Source of the DNA: Deltaproteobacteria bacterium | Lineage (GTDB): Bacteria; Desulfobacterota; Desulfobacteria; Desulfobacterales; B30-G6 | Assembly: GCA_003647375.1 (NCBI GenBank) | Contig: QMMS01000034.1 | Span: forward strand, 1-22,743 | Length of the DNA: 22,743 nt | Direction of reading: 5' to 3' | Shown: in pieces, positions 1 through 6,848 of the stretch | How the letters are laid out: each line of letters starts with the position of its first letter | Position numbering within the stretch: the stretch's first letter is position 1 | The notes under the pieces: generated by a model | Databases searched by the model: none | Seen by the model: the letters and a program-made list of their open reading frames with translations, nothing else | What the model was told of the DNA's origin: nothing | Made by a program: the position numbers and the translations under genes

Positions 1-60
1 TTGGCTATGCCGATGGCGATATTTACTTAAATCCGAAGCACGAAATTCGAAATCCTAAAC

Positions 61-99
61 GGCTCGACAGGCTCGCCGCCCTGAGCAACGTCGAAGGGC
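61..99. repeat. Dispersed palindromic (REP-like) repeat
   Basis: The segment reads CTCGACAGGCTCG, a short centre, then CCTGAGCAACGTCGAAGGGC. This is a degraded inverted repeat of the CGACAGGCTC / GAGC..GTCGAAG type that is widely dispersed in bacterial genomes. No gene or mobility function is associated with it here. Confidence 0.55.
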
Positions 100-163
100 A
101 ATACCGAATGATCGAAACAAGACCTTGGAGATACAAGTTTAGGCTATGTTTAAATCATTTGAG

Positions 164-290
164 CATTTGATATTTGGATTTGTTTCGTATTTCGATATTC
201 GGATTTAGAATTTATCACACACCGAATGTGCATAACATTAACTCTTATAGGGTTGAATCAGTGCCGGGCCATTTGGACTCGGGTATCTAC
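164..290. repeat. 127-bp dispersed repeat, copy 1
   Basis: It matches 10712-10838 base for base with a constant offset of 10548, no indels, and 6 mismatches by eye (about 95% identity). The right end carries a stem-loop (arms CCGGG and CTCGG around a TTT loop) that is weaker here than in copy 2, because two of the differences fall in the stem. The left two thirds are AT-rich with short TTCG/CGAAT motifs. Confidence 0.9.
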
Positions 291-392
291 GTTTTTAGCG
301 CCGCGCTTTTGGCCCTGCAAGGCCTGCTGCAGCAACCGAGCGATCATGCATCACCTTCCCGGCGTCCTTTACGGCACCTTGAAGCGCGCAAC

Positions 393-869
393 ATGATAAA
401 GATTATCGGCATAGACCCTGGTTTATCTGCAACCGGTATAGGAGTTGTCACAGGCAAAGGACTTTTGGTTCATGCCTATTCATATGGCACCATTCATACC
501 TCAAAAGATATCACTTTGCCGCATCGCCTCGACAAAATCTATTCAAAACTCACAGAAATCCTGCAGAAAGAACATCCCGACCACATGGTGGTCGAAGATG
601 TGTTTTCTTTGAACAATTACCCCAAATCGGGAATTCTGCTGGGGAAGGTGACGGGGGTTTTGTTGCTGGCAGGATTCAAGGCCGGTGTTTCCGTATCTGA
701 AGTGGCGGTCAGGGAAGCAAAAAAGGTGTTGACCGGTAACGGGCGTGCAACGAAACAACAGCTCGAGAAAGCGGTCCGCAAGAAATTGAATCTGATTGAC
801 CCCATAAAACCCTATCATGCATCAGATGCATTAGGATTGGCGCTGATTGGGTTATATCGGTATGGGTGA
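393..869 (+). CDS. ruvC: Crossover junction endodeoxyribonuclease RuvC
   Basis: RuvC resolves Holliday junctions in DNA recombination and repair by symmetric cleavage after RuvAB branch migration. The 158-residue product is a usual length. The RNase-H-like active-site acids are visible: D8 in GIDPGL, E68 in VVEDVF, and H142/D145 in HASDALGLAL; the His variant occurs in several RuvC proteins. The start at 393 is chosen because family similarity begins exactly at MIKIIGIDPG. The frame stays open upstream to 174, but that part translates a dispersed repeat and should not be counted. The ribosome binding site is weak. ruvA and ruvB follow on the same strand, but each is separated by a repeat-filled gap rather than being tightly coupled. 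Confidence 0.96.
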   Translation: MIKIIGIDPGLSATGIGVVTGKGLLVHAYSYGTIHTSKDITLPHRLDKIYSKLTEILQKEHPDHMVVEDVFSLNNYPKSGILLGKVTGVLLLAGFKAGVSVSEVAVREAKKVLTGNGRATKQQLEKAVRKKLNLIDPIKPYHASDALGLALIGLYRYG

Positions 870-1131
870 AAGACCAGGGTTCGAGGGTCCAAGGGTGATA
901 CAAGGGTTGGAGGGTGGCTGACAGCTATCAGCGATAGGCACCTAATAGCCTACAGTCTAAACCGCTAAATTCAGGTTAAAGTCATTCCCAGCTCCATGTA
1001 GCGCAGGTCCTTAGACCTGAAACAACGGTGTACGAGCAGAGCTGAAGCTCTGGGCTACATCATTAAGCTAACAGTAACTCAACAAACCCAGTGAACACAA
1101 TGAACTCAAAGAACACAGACACAGGCATATC
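870..1131. repeat. Compound repeat region between ruvC and ruvA
   Basis: The 262-bp gap is built from repeat fragments. 876-900 is a GGGTTCGAGGGTCCAAGGGT-type block shared with 5346-5385. 918-937 is a GCTGACAGCTATCAGC-type hairpin. 941-960 is a CCTAATAGCCTACAG block resembling the array at 12401-12437. About 965-980 is a degenerate match to the TTCAGGTTA end motif of the 1829-1996 palindrome. 996-1060 is a closed palindromic unit. No gene is seen. Confidence 0.7.
996..1060. repeat. 65-bp palindromic unit with two internal hairpins
   Basis: The ends are a perfect 7-bp inverted repeat (ATGTAGC / GCTACAT). Inside are two hairpins, CAGGTC..GACCTG at 1004-1019 and AGAGCT-GA-AGCTCT at 1038-1051. 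The closed cruciform or three-way form resembles the non-autonomous palindromic elements dispersed in deltaproteobacterial genomes. No T-run follows, so it is not a typical terminator. Confidence 0.7.
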
Positions 1132-1758
1132 ATGATCGGATATATGGAAGGCACCCTCATGCGCAAGGATGAAGATCACATCCTGCTCCTGGCCAATCAT
1201 ATCGGATATGAAATACTACTTCCGGTGGTGGTCATGCGATCATTGAAAGGCTCCCAGGTGGGAGATATGATTTCACTGTACATTTACCACCAGCAGACGG
1301 AACGTCAACCAAAACCGGTATTGATCGGCTTCAACCTGGAAGTGGAAAAGGAATTTTTTCAGCACTTCATTTCTGTGGAAGCCATCGGTCCTCTCAAAGC
1401 GGCCAGGGCGCTTACCCGACCGATTCGGGAAATTGCAAGTGCCATCGAATCAAAGGATGTCGGTCGGCTCAAAGAACTGAAAGGAATCGGTATCCGTACC
1501 GCCCAGAAAATTATCGCTTCCCTGGAGGGGAAGATGGGAAAATTTGCCCTGATGCGTGAAGACGAGAAACAGGATCTGCCCGAAATTGAAGACCTGGAAA
1601 AGCAGGTCATGGATGTGCTTGTGAAGCAGTTGGGACATAAAATGACAGATGCCAGAGAAATGGTGGTGGAGGCGGTCAAACAGGGCCCGGCATATACAAC
1701 GGCCGAGGAGTTGTTCGATGCCGTGTATCATATACAAAAGAAAAGCTCGACAAATTGA
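1132..1758 (+). CDS. ruvA: Holliday junction branch migration protein RuvA
   Basis: RuvA binds the four-way junction as a tetramer and loads the RuvB motor. The 208-residue product is close to the family norm of about 200. The N-terminal OB-fold (MIGYMEGTLM to about residue 65) is followed by two helix-hairpin-helix motifs, around VEAIGPLKAARAL and LKGIGIRTAQKII, and a C-terminal domain (about 150-203) that contacts RuvB. The start at 1132 gives the canonical MIG- N-terminus; no strong Shine-Dalgarno is seen. The stop codon lies inside the loop and right arm of a terminator hairpin, so ruvA appears to end its transcription unit and ruvB, 407 bp downstream, probably has its own promoter. Confidence 0.96.
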   Translation: MIGYMEGTLMRKDEDHILLLANHIGYEILLPVVVMRSLKGSQVGDMISLYIYHQQTERQPKPVLIGFNLEVEKEFFQHFISVEAIGPLKAARALTRPIREIASAIESKDVGRLKELKGIGIRTAQKIIASLEGKMGKFALMREDEKQDLPEIEDLEKQVMDVLVKQLGHKMTDAREMVVEAVKQGPAYTTAEELFDAVYHIQKKSSTN

Positions 1759-1769
1759 GCTTTTCTTTT
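1736..1769 (+). terminator. Rho-independent terminator overlapping the ruvA stop
   Basis: A 13-bp perfect stem (1736-1748 with 1757-1769) has an 8-nt loop, and its right arm GAGCTTTTCTTTT includes the T-rich tail. The ruvA stop codon (1756-1758) sits in the hairpin, so the last codons of ruvA double as its left arm. A second small hairpin (GGGGC-TTT-GCCCC, 1770-1782) follows at once. Confidence 0.85.
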
Positions 1770-1790
1770 GGGGCTTTGCCCCAACGGAAA

Positions 1791-2091
1791 AATGGAATAC
1801 TGGAATTTTGGAATGATAGGTTAGCGAATATAACCTGAACTGAGCGATTTTTCCCGAAGAGCTGTGCCGAAATCTTGATGGAGAAGGGTTCGCAAAAAAC
1901 ACAGGCATACCCGTGGATCTGTCGAGGCTTTTTGCGAACCCTCGATTCGCAAGAGGTCGGTGCAGATCGAGATAAAAATCGCTTAGTTCAGGTATAAGTC
2001 TCTTTGTAAAAAGTGCAGCTTTTATCGATTATCATAAAAGGTGGAAGCATTCCGCTTTTCAAACCCAATCTTCCAGTTTTCCAATATTTCA
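1791..2091. repeat. Nested palindromic (MITE-like) element between ruvA and ruvB
   Basis: The core at 1829-1996 has long imperfect inverted ends: TATAACCTGAACTGAGCGAT on the left and, read on the other strand from the right, TATACCTGAACTAAGCGAT. A further inner pair is GGGTTCGCAAAAA (about 1887) and TTTTTGCGAACCC (about 1929). Outside the core lies another pair, GGAATACTGGAATTTTGG at about 1794 and its imperfect complement CCAGTTTTCCAATATT at about 2072. It encodes no protein. It fills most of the 407-bp gap, and the ruvB promoter may lie in its right part or the AT-rich 2092-2165 stretch. Confidence 0.75.
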
Positions 2092-2165
2092 TGTAGGCGA
2101 ATCAAAGGATAGCTCTAACAAACTAAAATATTTAATGAGTTATCGAATTCACAGGACAGTATAAC

Positions 2166-3212
2166 ATGACCGATAATTTCAAAAGCGGCACCATCGGACC
2201 CCAGGAAATCATTTCAGGTGATTACCTTCCTTGCGATGAGGAAAATGAAATATTGTCGCTTCGGCCGGCCAGACTATCCGAATACATCGGCCAGGGCGAG
2301 ATTGTAGAAACATTGAAGATTGCCATCGAGGCGGCCACCAGGCGCCGGGAGCCCATCGACCATGTTCTGTTCCACGGCCCCCCCGGACTTGGGAAGACAA
2401 CCCTTGCACATATTATCGCCAACGAGATGGGGGGCAAGTTGACCACGACATCGGGTCCGGCCCTTGAAAAAGGGGGGGATCTCATCGGTATGCTGACACA
2501 TCTCGAAGAAGGCGATATCTTGTTCATCGATGAGATCCACCGTACACCCAAGTCAGTGGAAGAATTGCTCTACCCGGCCATGGAGGACTTTGCCATTGAT
2601 TTGGTGTTTGACAAGGGTATCCATGCCAGGAGCCATCGATACCGCCTAAATCGATTCACCATCGTGGGTGCTACGACACGTGCAGGGCTTCTTTCCTCTC
2701 CGCTGAGGGATCGTTTTGGCATTTTCCGGAATCTTGATTTCTACGATGAACGGGAACTGGTTCAGATTTCAACACGATCCGCAAAGCTGTTGGATATCCA
2801 AATGGATAAAGCTGCCGCAAAGGAACTTTCCAAACGCTCCAGGGGAACGCCCAGAATTGTCAACCGTCTACTCAAGCGAGTCAGGGATTATGCCCAGGTA
2901 CGGGCTGACGGTGTCATCACACTCGATACCGTAGAGGCGGCGTTGTCTCTGGAAGGGGTTGATGCCAAAGGACTGACAAAGTTGGACCGGAAGTATTTGA
3001 AGACGATCATCGATTTTTACCACGGAGGGCCTGTCGGTATCGAGGCCATTGCCGCAACCCTGCAGGAGGAGAGTGATACCCTGGTGGATGTGGTTGAGCC
3101 GTTTCTTCTTAAAACAGGGCTGCTCATCAGGACCTCATCGGGTCGCAAGGCTTCCGAGGCTGCCTTCCGGCATCTGGGACTCAAAATCGATCGACAACAG
3201 ACGCTTTTTTAG
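2166..3212 (+). CDS. ruvB: Holliday junction branch migration ATPase RuvB
   Basis: RuvB is the hexameric AAA+ motor that pumps DNA through the RuvA-bound junction. The 348-residue product is full length. Visible motifs are Walker [10 protein letters not shown] at 71-79, Walker B LFIDEIH at 119-125, sensor 1 GATT at 168-171, and the arginine finger in LRDRFG at R181. The C-terminal winged-helix domain follows from about 265. An AGGA at 2153-2156 lies 9 nt before the ATG. The gene is cut off from ruvA by a terminator and a large palindrome, so it is probably transcribed separately. The N-terminal 30 residues before [13 protein letters not shown] are longer and more acidic than in many RuvB proteins. 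Confidence 0.97.
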   Translation: MTDNFKSGTIGPQEIISGDYLPCDEENEILSLRPARLSEYIGQGEIVETLKIAIEAATRRREPIDHVLFHGPPGLGKTTLAHIIANEMGGKLTTTSGPALEKGGDLIGMLTHLEEGDILFIDEIHRTPKSVEELLYPAMEDFAIDLVFDKGIHARSHRYRLNRFTIVGATTRAGLLSSPLRDRFGIFRNLDFYDERELVQISTRSAKLLDIQMDKAAAKELSKRSRGTPRIVNRLLKRVRDYAQVRADGVITLDTVEAALSLEGVDAKGLTKLDRKYLKTIIDFYHGGPVGIEAIAATLQEESDTLVDVVEPFLLKTGLLIRTSSGRKASEAAFRHLGLKIDRQQTLF

Positions 3213-3228
3213 ATAGCTTTGAGCGTTA

Positions 3229-3263
3229 AGCATTAAGCTGAAAGCGGCTTAGAGCTTAATGCT
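3229..3263. repeat. Intergenic hairpin after ruvB
   Basis: There are perfect 11-bp arms (AGCATTAAGCT at 3229-3239 and AGCTTAATGCT at 3253-3263) with a 13-nt loop. No T-run follows, so it is more likely a dispersed palindrome or an mRNA-processing structure than a terminator. It occupies most of the 82-bp gap before the next gene. Confidence 0.6.
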
Positions 3264-3294
3264 AAATGCTTATGGCTAAAGGTTTCAAGTTTAT

Positions 3295-4164
3295 ATGAAA
3301 AAATTTAAACCTGAACATTATTCATACAAGGAAACCCGTTGGCACCTGTTGAGAATTGGGAAAAACGGCAGCCTAAGGCCGTTTGTTCATTTCAGAGGAT
3401 TGGTGATGATTGTGGCAGGTTTGATCTTCGTCATGGCAGGTGCCATTGGATGGCTTCTGGTGGCATGGCTGGATGCCAAGGGGACGCTGACGGCATCCCA
3501 GGAGAGTGTTTCCAGGCAGACCCGAGCCATTGAATTAATCCGCCATAAAAAAGATAGCGCCCTGGCTAGACTGGCTATTGCGGAGTCAAAACTGAAAGTA
3601 GTTGTTTCCGGCCCTCCAACGGAAAAACAAAGTGAACTCCCGACGTTGAAAGAAGGAGAGAAAGCACCGATTAAAACAGTGACCGGTTCCGGCGATACCC
3701 CCCAAGCACCTCCGGAAAAAGTACCGGCAGGGACCATCAAGGTGTCTGGAGCGTCTCCGGTGTCCAGCGGCGCCGACATGGATGTTGTTATCGAAAAGGT
3801 TACCGCGGATAACCTTTTCATCTGTGCCAGCCCTGACGATACAACGTTGAATATCGAGTTCAAGGTTATCAACATGGGAGCTAGAAAACAGCCCGTATCC
3901 GGGCATGCGTTTGTGTTACTGAAAGATGCGTATGCCGAGCAAGACCGATGGCTGGTGGTTCCCCGTGCAATGCTGATGGATGGAAGACCTGCTCAATCAA
4001 GGGGACAGCGATTCCGAATTTACAATTACAGGACAATTAAATTCAAGGTTGCGCACGAAAACCCCGGGGTGTTTGAGCGGGCGACTATCTTTATCTTCAA
4101 CGATACGGGTGAATTAATATTCGAGAGAGATTTTACTCTGGAACCCATTCATGCGTGTTCATAA
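3295..4164 (+). CDS. Membrane-anchored coiled-coil protein, function unknown
   Basis: I recognise no named family. The 289-residue product has a basic cytoplasmic N-terminus (1-33), one strong transmembrane segment (about 36-59, GLVMIVAGLIFVMAGAIGWLL), a likely coiled coil (about 66-104), a Pro/Lys-rich linker (107-145), and a C-terminal domain of alternating beta-like stretches (about 150-285). That is a single-pass protein with an extracytoplasmic globular domain. Its stop is 13 nt before the proposed bactofilin start, so the two are probably cotranscribed. This suggests, as inference only, a membrane partner of the bactofilin in envelope organisation. An AAAGG lies somewhat far upstream of the ATG. 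Confidence 0.85.
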   Translation: MKKFKPEHYSYKETRWHLLRIGKNGSLRPFVHFRGLVMIVAGLIFVMAGAIGWLLVAWLDAKGTLTASQESVSRQTRAIELIRHKKDSALARLAIAESKLKVVVSGPPTEKQSELPTLKEGEKAPIKTVTGSGDTPQAPPEKVPAGTIKVSGASPVSSGADMDVVIEKVTADNLFICASPDDTTLNIEFKVINMGARKQPVSGHAFVLLKDAYAEQDRWLVVPRAMLMDGRPAQSRGQRFRIYNYRTIKFKVAHENPGVFERATIFIFNDTGELIFERDFTLEPIHACS

Positions 4165-4177
4165 AGGGAGATATGTA

Positions 4178-4534
4178 TTGCAGCATCCACAAAAGAAACT
4201 ATCCATCGTCGAAAAAGGACTGACCATTGAAGGTTTGGTATCGGTCAAGGGGCAGTTATTCATCAATGGTACGGTCAAGGGTACCCTTGTGGGCGATCAT
4301 ATCGTTATTACAGAGGAAGGTGTGGTCGAGGCAGAAACGCGGGCTTCTTTTATCACCATCGGGGGTATTTTCAGGGGACGGCTTACGGTATCCGGTAAAT
4401 TGGTTCTCCTCTCGACCGGTGTCTGTTCCGGTATTATCGAGTGCCAAGATATGGAACTGGAACCAGGGGGTGTATTGAATGGAGAAATAAACTGCGGTCC
4501 GGTAGCTGAGAGTGCCCTATGTGAACGAAAATGA
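4178..4534 (+). CDS. Bactofilin (polymer-forming cytoskeletal protein)
   Basis: Bactofilins self-assemble into filaments that scaffold envelope and cell-shape functions. The product has the typical opening KKLSIVEKGLTIEGLVSVKG, followed by glycine-spaced beta-helix rungs (GTVKGTLVG, GGIFRGRLTVSG, GGVLNGEIN) over about 100 residues. I chose TTG at 4178 because GGGAG at 4166-4170 lies 7 nt upstream and this start avoids overlapping the preceding gene. An in-frame ATG at 4151 would add nine residues and overlap that gene by 14 nt. It is probably cotranscribed with the membrane protein upstream, and its last 18 bases overlap the convergent minus-strand gene. Confidence 0.88.
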   Translation: MQHPQKKLSIVEKGLTIEGLVSVKGQLFINGTVKGTLVGDHIVITEEGVVEAETRASFITIGGIFRGRLTVSGKLVLLSTGVCSGIIECQDMELEPGGVLNGEINCGPVAESALCERK

Positions 4535-5299
4535 GGCAACAACCGGGAAGTGGTCGGAGTAATAGGCCCCCCCCACGTGATCCCTGACGACTGCGGCGTC
4601 TTCAGGTGTGATACCATCTGTATGAAGGATCCAGTCGATACAATCCTTGCCGGGTTTTCCGGAAAATCCATGATGGGTACCACACGGTGTGTCATCAAAG
4701 GTATTGTGAAAGAAGACATCCTGACCTTTCCCGGCAGCAAATTCATTTACAAAGATCCGGTAATGCGGCGAATCAAAGGGAGCGTTGAAATCACCCATGA
4801 GAACGGCAGGGACAGGGTCGGGGCGCTGTATGAGACGTTTCATGATGAGTCTGGCACTGAATGCCTGAACGGAAGAAGAAAAATCGAAATGGGTGTTGAT
4901 ACAGGTCAGCTTGCGTGACGTCCTCTGGAATGTGCCAATAGTGCACTGCCTGGGCCACTGACTATTGTGTAAACGGCTCGGTATGTCGGGCGTTTCGCTC
5001 AGGTAGAAATGTTCTATGTTTTGTACATCCCAGTCTTTTCGGAAAAAGATGATATTGTTCTGCCAGAAAGAGGGTGCGGGTTGTCGGCGGCCGATCAGTT
5101 CATAATCGCTGAGAATAGATGCAAGATCGTCGGCTTGAAAGTCATTGACCTCCTGGCATCCGATAAAATCCACCGGATATGCCCGAAACAACCCCGGTAT
5201 CAGTTTTTTGCGATATTTCCAGGCATTGGGTCCATCGTCTGCCAGGCCGAAACGAAGGTTGAGAGTCATCACGGAGAAGTGATTGATATCGGGATGCAT
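4517..5299 (-). CDS. Endonuclease/exonuclease/phosphatase family protein
   Basis: This superfamily (DNase I, sphingomyelinase and inositol phosphatase relatives) cleaves phosphodiesters with divalent metal. Motifs in order are TLNLRFG with a metal-binding Asn, the catalytic Glu in GCQEV, NTHFD, the catalytic MGDFNAP, DWIL, and the terminal SDHFPV His. All core catalytic residues are present in a product of about 260 residues. No signal peptide is clear. The start is uncertain: ATG at 5299 is used, a TTG at 5338 would add 13 residues, and no Shine-Dalgarno decides between them. It converges on the bactofilin gene with an 18-bp overlap. The substrate cannot be read from the sequence. Confidence 0.9.
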   Translation of the reverse strand: MHPDINHFSVMTLNLRFGLADDGPNAWKYRKKLIPGLFRAYPVDFIGCQEVNDFQADDLASILSDYELIGRRQPAPSFWQNNIIFFRKDWDVQNIEHFYLSETPDIPSRLHNSQWPRQCTIGTFQRTSRKLTCINTHFDFSSSVQAFSARLIMKRLIQRPDPVPAVLMGDFNAPFDSPHYRIFVNEFAAGKGQDVFFHNTFDDTPCGTHHGFSGKPGKDCIDWILHTDGITPEDAAVVRDHVGGAYYSDHFPVVASFSFT

Positions 5300-5345
5300 G
5301 ATGGGATGGATATTAGGGGAAAAATAGTGGGGTGTCAAATAAATC

Positions 5346-5566
5346 CGAGGGTTCGAGGTTTCGAGGGTCCAAGGGTTCGAGGGTGATATTTGCCCTTTCG
5401 GGCGTCATTTGCACTTCGTGCGATATTTGTCCTTCGGACGACATTTGCGTTGCACGCGTCATTTATTGCTGCTTTCCGCTGATAGCTACGACAAATGACA
5501 CGAAGTGAATGACAATTAATGACGCGTAGCAAATGACAATGTTTTCTCTCGAACCCTCGAACCCTG
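5346..5566. repeat. Compound palindromic element with four tandem mini-hairpins
   Basis: The outer arms are G-rich GGGTTCGAGG..GGGTTCGAGGG blocks (5349-5383) and their complement TCTCGAACCCTCGAACCCTG (about 5546-5565). Inside the left half, a 7-nt spacer G[AT][TC]ATTT alternates with a small hairpin: GCCC-TTTC-GGGC (5391-5402), GCAC-TTC-GTGC (5410-5420), GTCC-TTC-GGAC (5428-5438) and GCGT-TGC-ACGC (5446-5456). The period is 18-19 bp. The right half carries the inverted equivalents (AAATGAC spacers, CAC-GAA-GTG). It encodes nothing recognisable and lies just upstream of the rplM promoter. Confidence 0.8.
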
Positions 5567-5584
5567 ATTTATTAAAATTATTTC

Positions 5585-5613
5585 TTGACATCCTGAAAGA
5601 TATGACTTAAATA
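5585..5613 (+). promoter_or_regulatory. Sigma-70 promoter for rplM-rpsI
   Basis: A perfect -35 TTGACA (5585-5590), a 17-nt spacer and a -10-like TAAATA (5608-5613) lie about 75 bp before the rplM start. This fits a strong housekeeping promoter for a ribosomal protein operon. Confidence 0.75.
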
Positions 5614-5686
5614 TCCTGATTCATTTTTAAAGATTTCGTGAAAGCGTTAACCATCGTTGAAAGGCGATGTCGCAGGGAGAATTGAT

Positions 5687-6124
5687 GTGAAAAAGTATAC
5701 GTATAGTGCAAAAAAAGAGGACAACAACGATAAGTGGTGGGTTGTCGATGCAGAGGGGCAGGTTCTTGGCCGATTGGCGTCCTCCATCGCAGCGCGCTTG
5801 AGAGGGAAACACAACCCGTTGTTTACACCCCATGTGGATACGGGGGATTCGGTTGTGGTCATCAATGCTGAGAAAATCGTGCTTACCGGCAGAAAATGGG
5901 ATCAGAAAAACTATTACAGGCACAGTGGGTATATCGGTGGTCTCACAACCATTACCGCAAAGAAATTGCGGGATGATCGGCCTGAAGATCTGATCCGGTT
6001 TGCAGTGAAAGGAATGTTACCTAAAAACAGACTGGGTAGGGCGATGATCAAGAAATTAAAAGTGTATGCCGGCGGTGCACACCCTCATGAGGCCCAGCAA
6101 CCTGAACCACTGGCATTCCAGTGA
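5687..6124 (+). CDS. rplM: 50S ribosomal protein L13
   Basis: L13 is an early-assembly protein of the large ribosomal subunit. The 145-residue product matches the usual 142-145. Landmarks are [16 protein letters not shown] near the N-terminus, [29 protein letters not shown] split over about 60-90, and the conserved GMLPKNRLG followed by [16 protein letters not shown] near the C-terminus. I chose GTG at 5687 because GGGAG (5675-5679) lies 7 nt upstream and the product then begins [10 protein letters not shown] like its relatives. The in-frame extension to 5657 is not part of the family. rpsI follows in the usual rplM-rpsI order. Confidence 0.97.
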   Translation: MKKYTYSAKKEDNNDKWWVVDAEGQVLGRLASSIAARLRGKHNPLFTPHVDTGDSVVVINAEKIVLTGRKWDQKNYYRHSGYIGGLTTITAKKLRDDRPEDLIRFAVKGMLPKNRLGRAMIKKLKVYAGGAHPHEAQQPEPLAFQ

Positions 6125-6208
6125 TGTGCGTCTCTGCAAGGGTCGGCAGGCAATGAATCGATTAAACAAATCAATTAAATAACGAATATACAAGAGTTGA
6201 GGAAACCT

Positions 6209-6604
6209 ATGGCAGAACAAAATGTATATTATGCAACCGGCAAACGTAAAACCTCTATCGCCCGGACATGGCTGGTACCGGGAACCGGTAAGATTACGGT
6301 TAATGACCGGCCTCTTGATGATTATTTCAAGGTGGGTACGGCCAAGATTATCATGCTGCAGCCCCTGTCACTTACCAATACGCAGGAGACCTACGATATA
6401 AGGGTGCGTGTGCTGGGTGGTGGCATTACCGGCCAGGCAGGTGCTATCCGCCATGGAATCACCAAAGCATTGCTCCAGGTGGAACCGGACCTGAGGCAGG
6501 TACTGAAAAAGGCCGGGTTTATCACACGTGATGCCAGGGTCAAGGAGCGCAAGAAATACGGACAAAAAGGTGCCAGAGCTCGCTATCAGTTCTCCAAGCG
6601 TTAG
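6209..6604 (+). CDS. rpsI: 30S ribosomal protein S9
   Basis: S9 is a small-subunit protein whose C-terminal tail reaches the P-site tRNA. The 131-residue product is full length, with [16 protein letters not shown] near the N-terminus, [15 protein letters not shown] in the middle and the invariant basic C-terminus [17 protein letters not shown]. The ATG at 6209 is preceded by GAGG (6199-6202) at 6 nt. A TTG at 6197 in the same frame would overlap that Shine-Dalgarno, so it is rejected. It lies 84 bp after rplM and is followed by a strong terminator, making a two-gene operon. Confidence 0.97.
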   Translation: MAEQNVYYATGKRKTSIARTWLVPGTGKITVNDRPLDDYFKVGTAKIIMLQPLSLTNTQETYDIRVRVLGGGITGQAGAIRHGITKALLQVEPDLRQVLKKAGFITRDARVKERKKYGQKGARARYQFSKR

Positions 6605-6632
6605 AACCTGTTTATATCTATAATGAGTTTTA

Positions 6633-6683
6633 AGCCGATCCATTCCAATTGAGATTTCATTTTGGAACGGGTCGGTTTTTTCG
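6633..6683 (+). terminator. Rho-independent terminator after rpsI
   Basis: The left arm GCCGATCCATTCCA (6634-6647) pairs with TGGAACGGGTCGG (6663-6675), giving about 12 pairs with one mismatch and one G-U. A six-T run follows directly and an eight-T run after that. It closes the rplM-rpsI operon. Confidence 0.9.
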
Positions 6684-6736
6684 TTTTTTTTAACTCATCG
6701 AAAAGAGATGGGAACCCCTTTTGGGGTAATATCTCC

Positions 6737-6765
6737 TTGACATAAAATTGCGTTATTCCTATACC
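6737..6765 (+). promoter_or_regulatory. Sigma-70 promoter of the exported-protein operon
   Basis: TTGACA (6737-6742), a 17-nt spacer and TATACC (6760-6765) form a near-consensus promoter just past the rpsI terminator and 84 bp before the next start codon. It implies that the three exported proteins form their own transcription unit. Confidence 0.72.
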
Positions 6766-6798
6766 TACTCTCATCAGAAGCAATATCTCTTCAGACTG

Positions 6799-6819
6799 AA
6801 TCGCTCAGTTCAGGTTATA
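6799..6819. repeat. Half-copy of the 1829-1996 palindrome end
   Basis: AATCGCTCAGTTCAGGTTATA is, on the opposite strand, the left end of the palindrome between ruvA and ruvB (1829-1850). Only this terminal motif is present here. It lies in the 5' untranslated leader between the promoter and the gene at 6849. Confidence 0.7.
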
Positions 6820-6848
6820 GATATTTTATCCAGGCAAAGAGGCGTCTC

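Larger units (their letters stand above)
1..392. other. Repeat-rich stretch with no convincing gene
   Basis: This leader before ruvC holds several dispersed-repeat types: an AT-rich stretch at about 31-60, a palindromic block at 61-99, and copy 1 of a 127-bp repeat at 164-290. One plus frame is open from base 3 to about 170 and begins with residues GYADGDIYLN, which could be the tail of an upstream gene. Most of that frame is simply translated repeat, so I do not call it a gene. A short minus-strand frame (about 404-297) is also open but has no recognisable family. Confidence 0.6.

Noticed and set aside
174..392. N-terminal extension of ruvC
   Set aside because: The frame is open, but the DNA is the 127-bp repeat plus unrelated sequence, and RuvC similarity starts exactly at the ATG at 393.
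297..404. Short minus-strand frame ending with residues AGLAGPKARR before a stop
   Set aside because: Only about 35 codons, closed upstream by another stop inside ruvC, with no recognised family; kept only as a possible gene-end relic.
4550..5386. Plus-strand frames opposite the nuclease-family gene
   Set aside because: The minus strand carries all the catalytic motifs of the family; the plus frames have none.
5384..5463. CRISPR array in the 18-19-bp periodic region
   Set aside because: Repeats are far too short and degenerate, the varying part is itself a hairpin, and no cas genes are present.
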